From NCBI RefSeq assembly GCF_006874585.1, contig NZ_CP029761.1:3235001-3299000 (forward strand): DNA of 64,000 nucleotides. The letters are read 5' to 3'. The notes beneath the pieces were generated by a model. The model was not told the origin of the DNA. It saw only the letters and a list, made by a program, of their open reading frames with translations, and did not search any database. The stretch comes from Sphingomonas sp. IC081. GTDB lineage: Bacteria > Pseudomonadota > Alphaproteobacteria > Sphingomonadales > Sphingomonadaceae. Below, one piece after another: positions 36,968 through 45,281 of the stretch. Every line of letters starts with the position of its first letter. Position 1 is the stretch's first letter. A program made the translations under genes and the position numbers.

Positions 36968-38136
36968 TGCATACCTCCACCGCCCTCGCCCGCATCGCTC
37001 CCTCGGGGACAACCGCGATGACCGACCGCGCGATCGAACTGCGCGAAGCCGGCATCGACGTGATCTCGCTTTCGGTCGGCGAACCCGATTTCGATACCCC
37101 GCCCCACGTGATCGAGGCTGCTAAGGTGGCGCTTGACGGCGGGCAGACCAAGTACACCGCGGTCGGTGGCACCTCGCAGCTGAAGCAGGCTGCCGCGCTG
37201 CACTTCAAGCGTGACCTCGGCATCGAGGTTCCGCCGTCGCAGGTCACTGTCAGCGCCGGCGGCAAGCAGGCGATCTTCCACGCGATGCTGGCGACGGTCA
37301 GCGAAGGCGACGAGGTGATCGTGCCCTCGCCCTGGTGGGTCAGCTATCCCGAGATCGTGCGTTTCGCGGGCGGCAAGGTCGTGCCGCTGCGCACCTCGCC
37401 CAAGGACAACTTCCGCTTCACCCCTGCCGACCTCGAAGCGCAGATCGGCCCGCGCACGCTCTGGGTGCTGCTCAACAGCCCCGGCAACCCGACCGGCGCC
37501 TATTATCCCGAGGACATGCTGCGCGGCATCGGCGAAGTGCTGCGCCGCCACCCGCGCGTGATGGTGCTGTCCGACGATATCTACGCGCCCATCAACTATA
37601 CCGGCCGGCCGCATGTGACGCTGGCAAACCTCTGCCCGGATCTGGCCGACCGCATCCTGACCGTCTCCGGCGTGTCCAAGAGCCACGCGATGACCGGCTT
37701 CCGCATCGGCGTCGCCGCCGGGCCGCAATGGCTGATCAAGGCGATGGAAAAGCTCCAGTCGCACGCCTCGGGCAATCCCTGCTCGATCAGCCAGGCCGCC
37801 GCCGTCGCCGCCTTTGCCGGGCCGCAGGACTTCCTGGCCGCATGGCGCGAGCGGTTTCGCCAGCGGCGCGACATGGTGGTTTCCGCGATCAACGCGATTC
37901 CCGGCCTGTCCACGCCCTCGCCCGATGGCGCGTTCTACTGCATGATCGACGCCGCTCCGCTGATGGACCGTTTCGACGGCGACGACGTCAAGCTGGCGCT
38001 GCACCTGCTGGAGCACGGCGTGGCGCTGGTCCCGGCCTCGGCGTTCGGCGGCCAGAACGGTTTCCGCATCAGTTTCGCCGCGGATGACGCGCGGCTCGAA
38101 GAAGCGCTCCGGCGCATAGAGAAAGCATTGACGTAA
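36967..38136 (+). CDS. Aspartate/aromatic-type pyridoxal phosphate aminotransferase (class I)
   Basis: The 389-aa fold-type I aminotransferase has VISLSVGEPDFDTPPHV, LLNSPGNPTGAYY, LSDDIYAPINY, and the PLP lysine in TVSGVSKSHAMTGFRIGV. C-terminal FGGQNGFRISFAADD contains the substrate-carboxylate Arg. It most resembles alphaproteobacterial aspartate transaminases, although substrate range cannot be set from sequence. Its start overlaps the pabBC stop, and rluA starts two bases after its stop. Confidence 0.92.
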   Translation: MHTSTALARIAPSGTTAMTDRAIELREAGIDVISLSVGEPDFDTPPHVIEAAKVALDGGQTKYTAVGGTSQLKQAAALHFKRDLGIEVPPSQVTVSAGGKQAIFHAMLATVSEGDEVIVPSPWWVSYPEIVRFAGGKVVPLRTSPKDNFRFTPADLEAQIGPRTLWVLLNSPGNPTGAYYPEDMLRGIGEVLRRHPRVMVLSDDIYAPINYTGRPHVTLANLCPDLADRILTVSGVSKSHAMTGFRIGVAAGPQWLIKAMEKLQSHASGNPCSISQAAAVAAFAGPQDFLAAWRERFRQRRDMVVSAINAIPGLSTPSPDGAFYCMIDAAPLMDRFDGDDVKLALHLLEHGVALVPASAFGGQNGFRISFAADDARLEEALRRIEKALT

Positions 38137-38137
38137 C

Positions 38138-38791
38138 ATGGAACTGGAAATCCTCTTCGAGGACGGCGAAGCGCTGGTCATCGACAAGCCCGGCGGCCTG
38201 CCGCTCGATACGCCGCGTGCCGGCGGGCCGAGCCTCGAAGACCGGCTGGACGAGCTGAAGCTGGGCTTCCATCGTCACCCCGCGCCGGTGCACCGGCTCG
38301 ACCGCGACACTTCGGGCTGCCTGTTGCTGGCCCGCAACCCCAAGGCCCTGAAGCGCTTTTCCGCCGCTTTCGAGGAAAAGCAGGTCCAGAAGCGCTACCT
38401 CGGCATTGTCGCCGGCACGCTGGAGGAAGAGGAAGGCACGATCGCGCTCAACCTCTCCAAGGTCAGCACCGCCAAGGATGGCTGGCGCATGATCCCGGCC
38501 AAGAAGGGCAAGCCCGCCGTCACCCACTGGCGCAAGCTGGACGAGAAGAACGGGTTGACCCTCGTGGAATTCCGCCCCGAAACCGGCCGCACCCACCAGA
38601 TCCGCGTCCACGCCGCGTCCGGCCTTGGCCACGCGCTGCTGGGCGATCCGGTCTATGGTTCCAGCAAGGGCGCGCCGCGCACGATGCTCCACGCGGCGGG
38701 CCTGACCGTGCCGCGCGGCGACAAGGAGCCGATCATGGCCGTGGCGCCGCTGCCCAAGGACTTCGCCGCGCTCGGCTTCAGCGATGAATGA
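38138..38791 (+). CDS. RluA-family RNA pseudouridine synthase
   Basis: The 217-aa enzyme has the catalytic HRLDRDTSGCLLLA motif (Asp55), VIDKPGGLPLD upstream, RPETGRTHQIRVHAA and GDPVYG downstream. There is no N-terminal S4 domain, so it is the short RluA/RluE-like type. It isomerises uridine in rRNA or tRNA. Its stop overlaps the arfB start by four bases. Confidence 0.92.
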   Translation: MELEILFEDGEALVIDKPGGLPLDTPRAGGPSLEDRLDELKLGFHRHPAPVHRLDRDTSGCLLLARNPKALKRFSAAFEEKQVQKRYLGIVAGTLEEEEGTIALNLSKVSTAKDGWRMIPAKKGKPAVTHWRKLDEKNGLTLVEFRPETGRTHQIRVHAASGLGHALLGDPVYGSSKGAPRTMLHAAGLTVPRGDKEPIMAVAPLPKDFAALGFSDE

Positions 38792-39204
38792 GCGAGATTG
38801 AAGCCACGATAGACCGCGCCCAGGCCCTGGCGAGCGAAAGCTTCATCGCCGCCTCCGGGCCGGGCGGGCAGAACGTCAACAAGGTGGCGACGGCGGTCCA
38901 GCTCAGGATCAACGTCTATGCGCTGCGACTGGCGCCGCCCGTCTTTGCACGGCTGAAGGAACTGGCGGGCAGCCGCATGACCTCGGGCGGGGAGCTGATG
39001 TTCACCGCCCGCCGCTTCCGCACCCAGGAAGCCAACCGCGCCGATGCCCGCGAACGTTTGGCGCAAATGCTGCGCGACGCCTACAAGCTGCCCGAAAAGC
39101 GCGCCAAGAGCCGGCTCAACCGAGTGGGCAAGGAACAGCGGCTGAAAGGCAAGAAGCTGCGCGGTTCGGTCAAGGCCGGTCGCGGCAAGGTCAGCTTCGA
39201 CTAG
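38788..39204 (+). CDS. arfB: Peptidyl-tRNA hydrolase ArfB (YaeJ), ribosome rescue factor
   Basis: The 138-aa protein carries the release-factor-like GGQ motif at residues 26-28 within IAASGPGGQNVNKVATAVQL and a basic C-terminal tail (KLPEKRAKSRLNRVGKEQRLKGKKLRGSVK) that enters the mRNA channel of stalled ribosomes. It frees ribosomes on mRNAs that lack stop codons. Length matches the family. It is the last gene of the pabBC unit, followed by a strong hairpin. Confidence 0.95.
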   Translation: MSEIEATIDRAQALASESFIAASGPGGQNVNKVATAVQLRINVYALRLAPPVFARLKELAGSRMTSGGELMFTARRFRTQEANRADARERLAQMLRDAYKLPEKRAKSRLNRVGKEQRLKGKKLRGSVKAGRGKVSFD

Positions 39205-39263
39205 AGCGTTCTCTAAGCAGGTGGGATCACCTTGCGACCTTTAAAACGTTTAAATCCAAAACA

Positions 39264-39304
39264 TTAGAGAAATTGGTCCGATGCGATCGGACCAATTTCT
39301 CTAA
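39264..39304. terminator. 19-bp perfect hairpin between convergent arfB and lipoprotein genes
   Basis: TTAGAGAAATTGGTCCGAT (39264-39282) pairs fully with 39286-39304 around a 3-nt loop. It is probably the bidirectional transcription end of two convergent genes. The minus-strand lipoprotein stop codon (39301-39303) is inside it. There is no T run, and the upstream GAGCGTTCTCTAA resembles fragments of alphaproteobacterial intergenic repeats, so a repeat origin is possible. Confidence 0.6.
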
Positions 39305-39474
39305 GATCCTGTCGCGACATCGGAGGGCGCCTCGGAAGGCCGCGTATCGAACATCTCCGCCGCCTGATCGAGCGCCCTTGCCTCGTCCGAAGTAACGGGC
39401 GCCGGCACCGGGTCCGAAGAACCGCAGCCCGCCAGAGGCAGCGCCAGCGCTACCAGCCAGAAACGCACTTTCAT
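39301..39474 (-). CDS. Small lipoprotein, 57 aa
   Basis: This short gene encodes a signal peptide with lipobox: MKVRFWLVALALPLAGCGSS, with the lipidated Cys at 17, followed by an acidic, Pro/Ala-rich tail ending PSDVATGS. Its ATG overlaps the stop of the upstream DUF4112 gene (TGATG), so it is translationally coupled. A function cannot be assigned; such peptides are outer-membrane or periplasmic lipoproteins. The lipobox and coupling make it credible despite its size. Confidence 0.75.
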   Translation of the reverse strand: MKVRFWLVALALPLAGCGSSDPVPAPVTSDEARALDQAAEMFDTRPSEAPSDVATGS

Positions 39475-39893
39475 CAACCCTCGATCACCCGTGCATGAGG
39501 GTAATGCCTGGCGATGTGCTTGCGGATGATCTTCAGGTTGCGTGTGTTCGAGCGGAACAGGAAATCGAAGGCGTCACCCACCACCGGGATCGCGCCGAGC
39601 AGCGTATCGACACCGACATTGGCGGTCATGCGCGCCAGTTGCCACTTCGACATGCCAAGGTTGCGCGCCTCCCAGACGAGGTACATGCCCAGCAATGCCG
39701 AAACCACATCGCCCGCCACCGGCACCAGTCCAACCACCGCGTCGAGCCCGACCTTGCGGCGCAAGCCTGGGATGGTGAAGGCGTTTTCAAGCACACGCTC
39801 GAGCATTTCCACACGGCGGGTGACGGAAACCGGATCGTTCCCCAGCGGGAACTCCAGGTCCATGCGGCGGGCAGAAGTCAGTCCAGTCGCCAA
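39474..39893 (-). CDS. DUF4112 domain protein
   Basis: The 139-aa protein contains the DUF4112 pattern: FTIPGLRRKVGLDAVVGLVP, then AGDVVSALLGMYLVWEARNLG, and GVDTLLGAIPVVGDAFDFLFRSNTRN. The two GLVPVAGD/GAIPVVGD repeats form short membrane-inserting hairpins. Function is unknown. The start may be TTG 39893, which has GAGGAG ten bases upstream, or ATG 39863. A small lipoprotein gene overlaps its stop. Confidence 0.88.
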   Translation of the reverse strand: MATGLTSARRMDLEFPLGNDPVSVTRRVEMLERVLENAFTIPGLRRKVGLDAVVGLVPVAGDVVSALLGMYLVWEARNLGMSKWQLARMTANVGVDTLLGAIPVVGDAFDFLFRSNTRNLKIIRKHIARHYPHARVIEG

Positions 39894-39932
39894 AACTTTC
39901 GCACTCCTCGAACGGCAACAGCGCCGTCAGAC

Positions 39933-41537
39933 TTATTTGGGCACCCAGGCCAGCGGCATCAAGGGGTGCCAGCCCCAGGTGTTCGGCGCGAAGCCATCGA
40001 CACTGCCACGCACCAGCGACCAGCGGATCGGCGTTCCGAACGGAATGAAGACGTTGGCAGCAGTCAGCTCCGCTTCGGCTTCGGTCAGCAGCGCCGCGCG
40101 GTCCTGCGGCGTCGCGGCGCTGGCGGCCTCGACAGCTCGTGCATCGGCTTCGGCCGAACAGAGCCCTCGCCGTTCGGCGCAGGACAGCCGGTTGAGGAAC
40201 CAGGCCGCGCGGGGATAACGCGCCACGTCATCGATCAGCACGAGGTCGGCATCGCGCGCATCCTTGTCGCCGCTGCGCACGAGGCGCAGCCCGATCGCGG
40301 ACAAATCGGCGGACAGGCGCTCGAACAGAGTATCGCTGCCCTCGCCCTGCGGCAGCCAGACGACCAGACCCGGCGCATGCTCGGAAAGCGCCGCCGGTTG
40401 CGGCGTATTGCCGCCGCGTGACAGCAATCGTTGCAAGGGCCGCTTGGGCGCATCGGCCTTCGGCGACGAGACCGGCGCAGCAGGCTGGCCGCCTTGCTGC
40501 GCCTGCCAGCGCCTGACCCGCGCCGCCGCGACAGCGCGGCGCTCGTCAAGCGACTGGTTGCCCCAGCGCTCCCCGATGGTGCCGAGATCGCCATCGAGGC
40601 TGGGGCTCACCACCCGGGTCGTCGGCGACCAGCCCCCCAGGCTGAACGGGGCAATCAAGCCATCGCGGTCGATCGCCATGGCGATGGCCTCGCGATTGGC
40701 GGGATCGGCGAGGAAGCCGTGATTGTTCATCACCTGCAATCCGAACAACCCCACGACCGGATCGACCTGGATGGTGCCGCGCAGGATGCCCACCGAACGG
40801 GTGAGCGGGAAGTCCTGGATCTCGCCGCCCATGACAATATCGACGGCACCGTCATTAAAAGCGGCAACGGCTTCGGGGCCGGACACCGCGCGCAGGTCCA
40901 CGCGGCGGGTTCGCTGCGCCCAGTTCTCGATGGCGGGCAGCCCGAGATGCGCCGGATCGATCGGCGTGAGCCGCGCCGCGCCCCGGTCCCGCTCAAGCCG
41001 CATCGGCCCGGCACCGCGCTGCTTGTGCACGAGCCCGAGTTCAGGCTGCGCCAGCAGTTGCAGGAGATAGGGCATCGGCCGGGCAAGGCGGATCTCGATG
41101 ACCCGCCCGGCCATCGCCCGCACTTCGTCGATCCCGCCAAGATCAAGCGCAAACGGCGTATCGCGCGTGTCTTCCAGCGCCTTGTCGATCGCCTGCTTGG
41201 CCGATGCGGCAGTGAGCGGATCGCCCGAGAGCCAGTTGCCGTCGCGCAGGCGGAAAATGTAGCTCAAGCCATCGTCGGTGACGATCCAGCGATCGGCCAG
41301 CGCCGGAATGACGCGCCCCTTCTCGTCGAACGAGACCAGCCCTTCGCTGGTCGAGGCCCGCACCAGTTGCTCGGCCAGCGGTGCGCTGCGCCCGGTGCTG
41401 AAAGGGTCCGCCGGATCGCCGATAGCAGCCACGCCGAGCGCCGAATTGCTGGCCGATCCGCACCCGGCGAGCGCCAGCACCGCCGCAAGGACGCCTGCCT
41501 GGATGCCTCTTCGCGATGGGATATTGTCAGCCGGCAT
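39933..41537 (-). CDS. SBP family 5 (peptide/nickel-type) substrate-binding lipoprotein
   Basis: The 534-aa protein has a lipobox (AVLALAGCGS, Cys near 26) and the family 5 extracellular binding fold: LVSFDEKGRVIPALADRWIV, LSYIFRLRDGNWLSGDPLTA and IEIRLARPMPYLLQLLA. Such proteins deliver peptides or other solutes to an ABC importer. No permease or ATPase gene is near, so it is an orphan that may work with a remote importer or has another role. An insert (about residues 345-385, SSPKADAPKRPLQRLL) is unlike typical members. Confidence 0.85.
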   Translation of the reverse strand: MPADNIPSRRGIQAGVLAAVLALAGCGSASNSALGVAAIGDPADPFSTGRSAPLAEQLVRASTSEGLVSFDEKGRVIPALADRWIVTDDGLSYIFRLRDGNWLSGDPLTAASAKQAIDKALEDTRDTPFALDLGGIDEVRAMAGRVIEIRLARPMPYLLQLLAQPELGLVHKQRGAGPMRLERDRGAARLTPIDPAHLGLPAIENWAQRTRRVDLRAVSGPEAVAAFNDGAVDIVMGGEIQDFPLTRSVGILRGTIQVDPVVGLFGLQVMNNHGFLADPANREAIAMAIDRDGLIAPFSLGGWSPTTRVVSPSLDGDLGTIGERWGNQSLDERRAVAAARVRRWQAQQGGQPAAPVSSPKADAPKRPLQRLLSRGGNTPQPAALSEHAPGLVVWLPQGEGSDTLFERLSADLSAIGLRLVRSGDKDARDADLVLIDDVARYPRAAWFLNRLSCAERRGLCSAEADARAVEAASAATPQDRAALLTEAEAELTAANVFIPFGTPIRWSLVRGSVDGFAPNTWGWHPLMPLAWVPK

Positions 41538-41614
41538 GAGTATGGGCCTAGTCGATTTCCCCCGGCCGGCAAATGGCAGGCACCGCCATTACGGCAAAAA
41601 CCGCGATCGGCGTG

Positions 41615-41983
41615 TCAGATCTTGCGCAGCGCGCCGGTTTCAGGGGAATAGCGGGCCTCGTGGTTGCGCACGAAACGCGGCGTGGCGTCTTCGGCCGCGG
41701 CCACCGTCACCCGCGCCAGCTTGGGATCGATCTCGCCACTGAAGGCCACCCCGAAGCGATTGTCCTGTACCCAGGCAACCGCCCCCTCGACCCAGCCAAT
41801 GTTGCGAATGTTCACCTTCACGAGCGTGCCGCGAACCACCCGGACGCTGCCTTCGCCCATCATGCCGCCGGGAGAAAGATTGCGAACCTTGATCCGCGCT
41901 TCGCCGTCCAGGCCATCGACGCGCAGGTCAGCCATGAGAAACAGGCTGTCGCGTGCGATCTGTCGATTTTCAGCTTCGCTCAT
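41615..41983 (-). CDS. PilZ domain protein (c-di-GMP receptor candidate)
   Basis: The 122-aa protein is a single PilZ domain. RDSLFLMADLRVDG and VRNLSPGGMMGEG give the (D/N)xSxxG half of the binding motif. The RxxxR half is not canonical: only R8 and R11 are near, in NRQIARDS. Later strands (VAWVQDNRFGVAFSGEID) are typical. It would bind c-di-GMP or act as an adaptor. The nearby cyclase at 19-20.7 kb is broken, but others will exist elsewhere. Confidence 0.85.
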   Translation of the reverse strand: MSEAENRQIARDSLFLMADLRVDGLDGEARIKVRNLSPGGMMGEGSVRVVRGTLVKVNIRNIGWVEGAVAWVQDNRFGVAFSGEIDPKLARVTVAAAEDATPRFVRNHEARYSPETGALRKI

Positions 41984-42229
41984 CTACTCTCGTCCGGTAA
42001 TCGAGGCGGCCGTCGAACGTCGTGCAAGACGCGGCGGACGCAAATACCCGGCGAGCCTAACACGAATGTTCGCTCGTTCTAAGGGGCAGTCACCAAGAAA
42101 GCCTTAATGATGCGGACCGATCACCGGCCCGCGACGCGGCCCCAGACCGGGTACCACGCGGACACGAACCGTGCAGACACGGTTAAAAGTGAGTCATCCG
42201 CGATACGCGGCATCGCGCAAGCGGCCCTG
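41984..42229. other. Gene-poor stretch between the PilZ gene and dksA
   Basis: Together with the hairpin at 42230-42276 this makes about 300 bp without a gene. The left side holds the promoter region of the PilZ gene. I see no structured RNA, repeat or small gene with a credible start. Confidence 0.5.
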
Positions 42230-42276
42230 GATCGACGAACGGCCCGCTGCCCCCGGCTGCGGGCCGTTCGTCGATC
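42230..42276 (-). terminator. Long hairpin after dksA
   Basis: GATCGACGAACGGCCCGC (42230-42247) pairs with GCGGGCCGTTCGTCGATC (42259-42276) in a perfect 18-bp stem with an 11-nt loop. It is seven bases past the dksA stop. There is no T run, so termination strength is uncertain. Confidence 0.6.
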
Positions 42277-42283
42277 AGGCGCC

Positions 42284-42742
42284 TCAATCGTCGCGCGAAA
42301 CCTTTTCGCGGCGCTCATGCGCTTCCTGGGCTTCCACCGTCATCGTCGCGATCGGACGCGCTTCCAGACGGCCGAGGCCGATCGGTTCACCCGTCACTTC
42401 GCAGTACCCGTATTCGCCTTCCTCGATCCGGCGCAGCGCCGAATCGATCTTGGCGATCAGCTTGCGCTGCCGGTCGCGGGTGCGCAGCTCGATCCCCCAG
42501 TCGGTCTCGCTCGAAGCGCGATCGTTGAGGTCGGGCTCCCGGATCGGACCGTCCTGAAGTTGGGCCAGGGTGCCGGCCGATGCATCGAGGATCGATTTTT
42601 TCCAGGCGAGCAGCAGGCGCCGGAAGTAGTCCTGCTGCGAATCGCACATGTACGATTCATTCTCGGCAGGAATATAGGAACCGCCAAGCATGCGCTTGGC
42701 CTTGGCGAGGACATCAATTTCGTCAGATAGGGCCGTTGCCAT
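42284..42742 (-). CDS. dksA: RNA polymerase-binding transcription factor DksA, zinc-less type
   Basis: The 152-aa protein has the DksA coiled coil with the DRASSETDWGIELRTRDRQRK tip region carrying Asp residues, and the globular domain GEYGYCEVTGEPIGLGRLEA followed by RPIATMTVEAQEAHERRE. Where E. coli DksA has four zinc Cys, only one Cys remains here; this zinc-independent form is common in alphaproteobacteria. It modulates rRNA and amino-acid promoters with ppGpp. It is divergent from the Sel1-like gene. Confidence 0.94.
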   Translation of the reverse strand: MATALSDEIDVLAKAKRMLGGSYIPAENESYMCDSQQDYFRRLLLAWKKSILDASAGTLAQLQDGPIREPDLNDRASSETDWGIELRTRDRQRKLIAKIDSALRRIEEGEYGYCEVTGEPIGLGRLEARPIATMTVEAQEAHERREKVSRDD

Positions 42743-43045
42743 CCAGAGAATCTCCGCACGAATCGCCCCGGCCCGCCTACGCCCTGCGGCCCCGGATTTT
42801 TCCAGTGACCTCCCGGCAAACCGTGGTGGGGCGGCCTATAAGGCCGGTATTCTACCGGCACAAGGACATAACCCGAGCCGTCCACAAAAAACCTGAACGG
42901 CTGTTCGATAACAGAGCGGAATATACCGGAACCGCAAGAGCAAGGTTTTTCGATTGATCGTTAACGCTTTGTTGACCATGAATCGGTCAGCTTGTCCCCA
43001 TCGCAAGACCGAACCTCGGTCCAATGCAAACGGGGGTATCAGACG
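42743..43045. other. 303-bp divergent promoter region between dksA and the Sel1-like gene
   Basis: No gene is seen. The right half is AT-richer and holds TTAACGCTTTGTTGAC (42961-42976), a CtrA-box-like motif with one mismatch, 69 bp before the Sel1-like start. GGGGGT at 43032-43037 precedes that start. Confidence 0.5.
42961..42976 (+). promoter_or_regulatory. CtrA-box-like motif upstream of the Sel1-like gene
   Basis: TTAA-CGCTTTG-TTGAC differs by one base from TTAA-N7-TTAAC, the full CtrA site, and lies at a typical upstream distance. This is motif similarity only. Confidence 0.4.
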
Positions 43046-43381
43046 ATGGGCACTGTCTGGATCGATTCACTGGGTTTCGCCGCGCAGGAAGCGGACATCG
43101 CCGCCGAGGACCTGCTGGTGGCCGATTGCCTCGCCGCTGCCGCTCGCGGCGATACCTCGGCTTACTTCGACCTTGGCGTCGCCTACTCGACTGGCAGCCA
43201 CGGCGTCGGCTGCGACCTCGTCGAAGCACACAAGTGGTTCAACCTCGCTGCCGTTGCCGGCCATGAGGAAGCTCCGGCCTGCCGCGCGGAAGTCGCCGAC
43301 GAAATGACCGCATGCGAGATCGCCGAGGCCCAGCGCCGCGCCCGCGAATGGCTCTGCGCCACCACCCCCAAAGCGGCTTAA
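43046..43381 (+). CDS. Sel1-like repeat protein, small
   Basis: The 111-aa acidic protein has one recognisable Sel1-type helix pair: ARGDTSAYFDLGVAYSTG followed by CDLVEAHKWFNLAAVAGHEE, where the AHKWFNLAA stretch is the typical repeat end. ATG 43046 follows GGGGGT and a CtrA-like site. Sel1 repeats mediate protein contacts. A role in cell-cycle or envelope control would be inference. Its 3-prime end overlaps the convergent acyltransferase gene by four bases. Confidence 0.8.
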   Translation: MGTVWIDSLGFAAQEADIAAEDLLVADCLAAAARGDTSAYFDLGVAYSTGSHGVGCDLVEAHKWFNLAAVAGHEEAPACRAEVADEMTACEIAEAQRRAREWLCATTPKAA

Positions 43382-44514
43382 TCCTTGCGGAACGGCGTGC
43401 GCTCGCCCAGCCAGATCTGGTCCTGCGCGATGCCCGCCCGTTCCTGATCGAGATAGTCGGCAATGGCCGCGCGCAGGCCTTCGTGGGCGATATAGTGCGC
43501 TGAAACCGTGCGCACCGGTTCATACCCGCGCGCCAGCTTGTGGCCGCCCTGGGCGCCTGCCTCAACCCGCGAGAGGCCCAGCGCAATGGCGGCATCGATG
43601 GCCTGATAGTAGCACAGTTCGAAGTGGAGAAACGGCCTCTCCACCAGCGCGCCCCAGTAGCGGCCGTAGAGCGCCTCCTCGCCGATGAAGTTCAGCGCTC
43701 CCGCCACGGCCTTGCCCTCGATATAGGCCATGACCAGCAGGATGCGGTCCGCCATCGTCTCGCCCAGCCGCGAAAACGCTTCGCGCGTCAGATAGGGCTG
43801 GCCCCACTTGCGCGCACCGGTATCCTGGTAGAACGCCCAGAACGCGTCCCAGTGCTCCTCGCGCACATCCACGCCGGTGAATGTGCGGATCTCGACGCCT
43901 TCCTGCGCTTTCTCGCGCTCCTTGCGGATATCCTTGCGCTTGCGCGAGGATAGCGCGCCGAGGAAATCGTCGAAGCTGACATAGCCGCGATTTTCCCAGT
44001 GAAACTGGATATCCTCGCGCAGCAACCAGCCCGCGGCCTCGAAGGCTGGGACTTGCCCGGGCGCGATGAACGTCGCGTGGGCGGAGGAAAGGCCGTGCTG
44101 GTGGCACAGCGTTTCGGCGGCACGCAGCAGCGGCAGATGGAGTTCGGGATGCACCGTGAGCAGCCGCGGCCCCGTGGCTGGGGTGAACGGCACCGCGATC
44201 TGGAGCTTGGGGTAATAGGCGCCGCCCGCCCGGTGCCAGGCATCGGCCCAGGCATGGTCAAAGACATATTCGCCCTGGCTGTGCTCCTTGAGATAGGCCG
44301 GAAGCGCCGCGGCAAGACGGCCGTCCGGCCCCGCGATGGTGATCGGCACCGGGCTCCAGCCACTGCCTTCGCCGACACTGCCAGAGACTTCCATCGCCGA
44401 GAGAAACGCATGGCTGACAAAGGGATTGCCGCCGCCGCTCAATGCATCCCACTCGTCCGCCGGCAACGAGGTCACGCTGCCGCTGATCCGCGCGGTAAAA
44501 TCGCCTTCGCTCAC
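43378..44514 (-). CDS. GNAT-like peptidogalycan biosynthesis/recognition protein (DUF482, COG3146)
   Basis: The 378-aa protein matches COG3146/DUF482, distant FemAB/GNAT acyltransferases: AAALPAYLKEHSQGEYVFDH, WADAWHRAGGAYYPKLQIAV, FLGALSSRKRKDIRKERE and RFLHFELCYY-like spacing before AIALGLSRVEAGAQGGHK. I choose GTG 44514, which overlaps the upstream stop (GTGA) and has AGGA seven bases before; ATG 44532 would overlap more. Activity is unproven in the family. It ends the five-gene DUF3572-HAD-RidA-GDPD operon. Confidence 0.88.
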   Translation of the reverse strand: MSEGDFTARISGSVTSLPADEWDALSGGGNPFVSHAFLSAMEVSGSVGEGSGWSPVPITIAGPDGRLAAALPAYLKEHSQGEYVFDHAWADAWHRAGGAYYPKLQIAVPFTPATGPRLLTVHPELHLPLLRAAETLCHQHGLSSAHATFIAPGQVPAFEAAGWLLREDIQFHWENRGYVSFDDFLGALSSRKRKDIRKEREKAQEGVEIRTFTGVDVREEHWDAFWAFYQDTGARKWGQPYLTREAFSRLGETMADRILLVMAYIEGKAVAGALNFIGEEALYGRYWGALVERPFLHFELCYYQAIDAAIALGLSRVEAGAQGGHKLARGYEPVRTVSAHYIAHEGLRAAIADYLDQERAGIAQDQIWLGERTPFRKD

Positions 44515-45281
44515 GCCAGTTCCTCGTCGCATTGCTCGAAGATCGCGGCATCGGCATGGTGGCGGACCCGCTCCTGGTGTTCGGGGCTGCGCACGGTCCA
44601 GCTCGCCACCGGCAAACCGCGGTCGCGCTGGGCGCGGGCAAAGCGGCTCGGCAGGTCGTGGACGTCATAGGCCAGGAAATCGGGCCGCGCCTGCCACAAG
44701 GCCAGATGGCGGCGGATCTTGCCGGGCAAGGCGCGGTCCTCGCCCTCGCTGACGATCAGCCCCCGCACGGTCAGCGGTGAATGGATGCGAAACCAGCGCG
44801 AGACGCGGGGATCGAAGCTCATCACCGCACAGTCGCCGGCATAGCCCTCAAGCACCCGCCGCACCGCCAAGCACAGGGCGGCGATCCGCACCCCGGGGCC
44901 GGACTTTATCTCGATAAGAACCGGAACCCGCCCGCCCACGCGGTCAAGCACGCGGCGCAGGGTGGGGACCGTCTCCTCGCTGCCGGTCAGCGTGACCGCT
45001 CCGAGCTGGGCGGCGCTGCGGCGGGAAATCGGTCCGCTCTCGCCGGTCAGGCGGTCCAGCGTGGCATCGTGGAACACCACCGGGGTTCCATCACCCGCCC
45101 GCTGCACGTCCAGTTCGATGCCAAACTGGCCCCGCAGCGCCGCATCGAATGCGGCAAGCGAGTTTTCCGGGATACCCGCGCCGTGCAGGCCCCGATGCGC
45201 ATAGTCGCGTGCGCCGATCCACCCGACCCGCCGGGGGTCGGGGGCCGGCACCAGCCATCGATCAATCGAGGCGAGCAGCAC
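44511..45281 (-). CDS. Glycerophosphodiester phosphodiesterase family protein
   Basis: The 256-aa TIM-barrel enzyme hydrolyses glycerophosphodiesters to glycerol 3-phosphate and an alcohol. YAHRGLHGAGIPENSLAAFDAAL has the catalytic His and the PENS motif; GIELDVQRAGDGTPVVFHDATLDRLT holds the metal-binding Glu and Asp and the second His; VLIEIKSG supplies another Glu. Start is probably GTG 45281, overlapping the RidA stop by 20 bases. Located in the operon before the acyltransferase gene. Confidence 0.92.
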   Translation of the reverse strand: MLLASIDRWLVPAPDPRRVGWIGARDYAHRGLHGAGIPENSLAAFDAALRGQFGIELDVQRAGDGTPVVFHDATLDRLTGESGPISRRSAAQLGAVTLTGSEETVPTLRRVLDRVGGRVPVLIEIKSGPGVRIAALCLAVRRVLEGYAGDCAVMSFDPRVSRWFRIHSPLTVRGLIVSEGEDRALPGKIRRHLALWQARPDFLAYDVHDLPSRFARAQRDRGLPVASWTVRSPEHQERVRHHADAAIFEQCDEELA

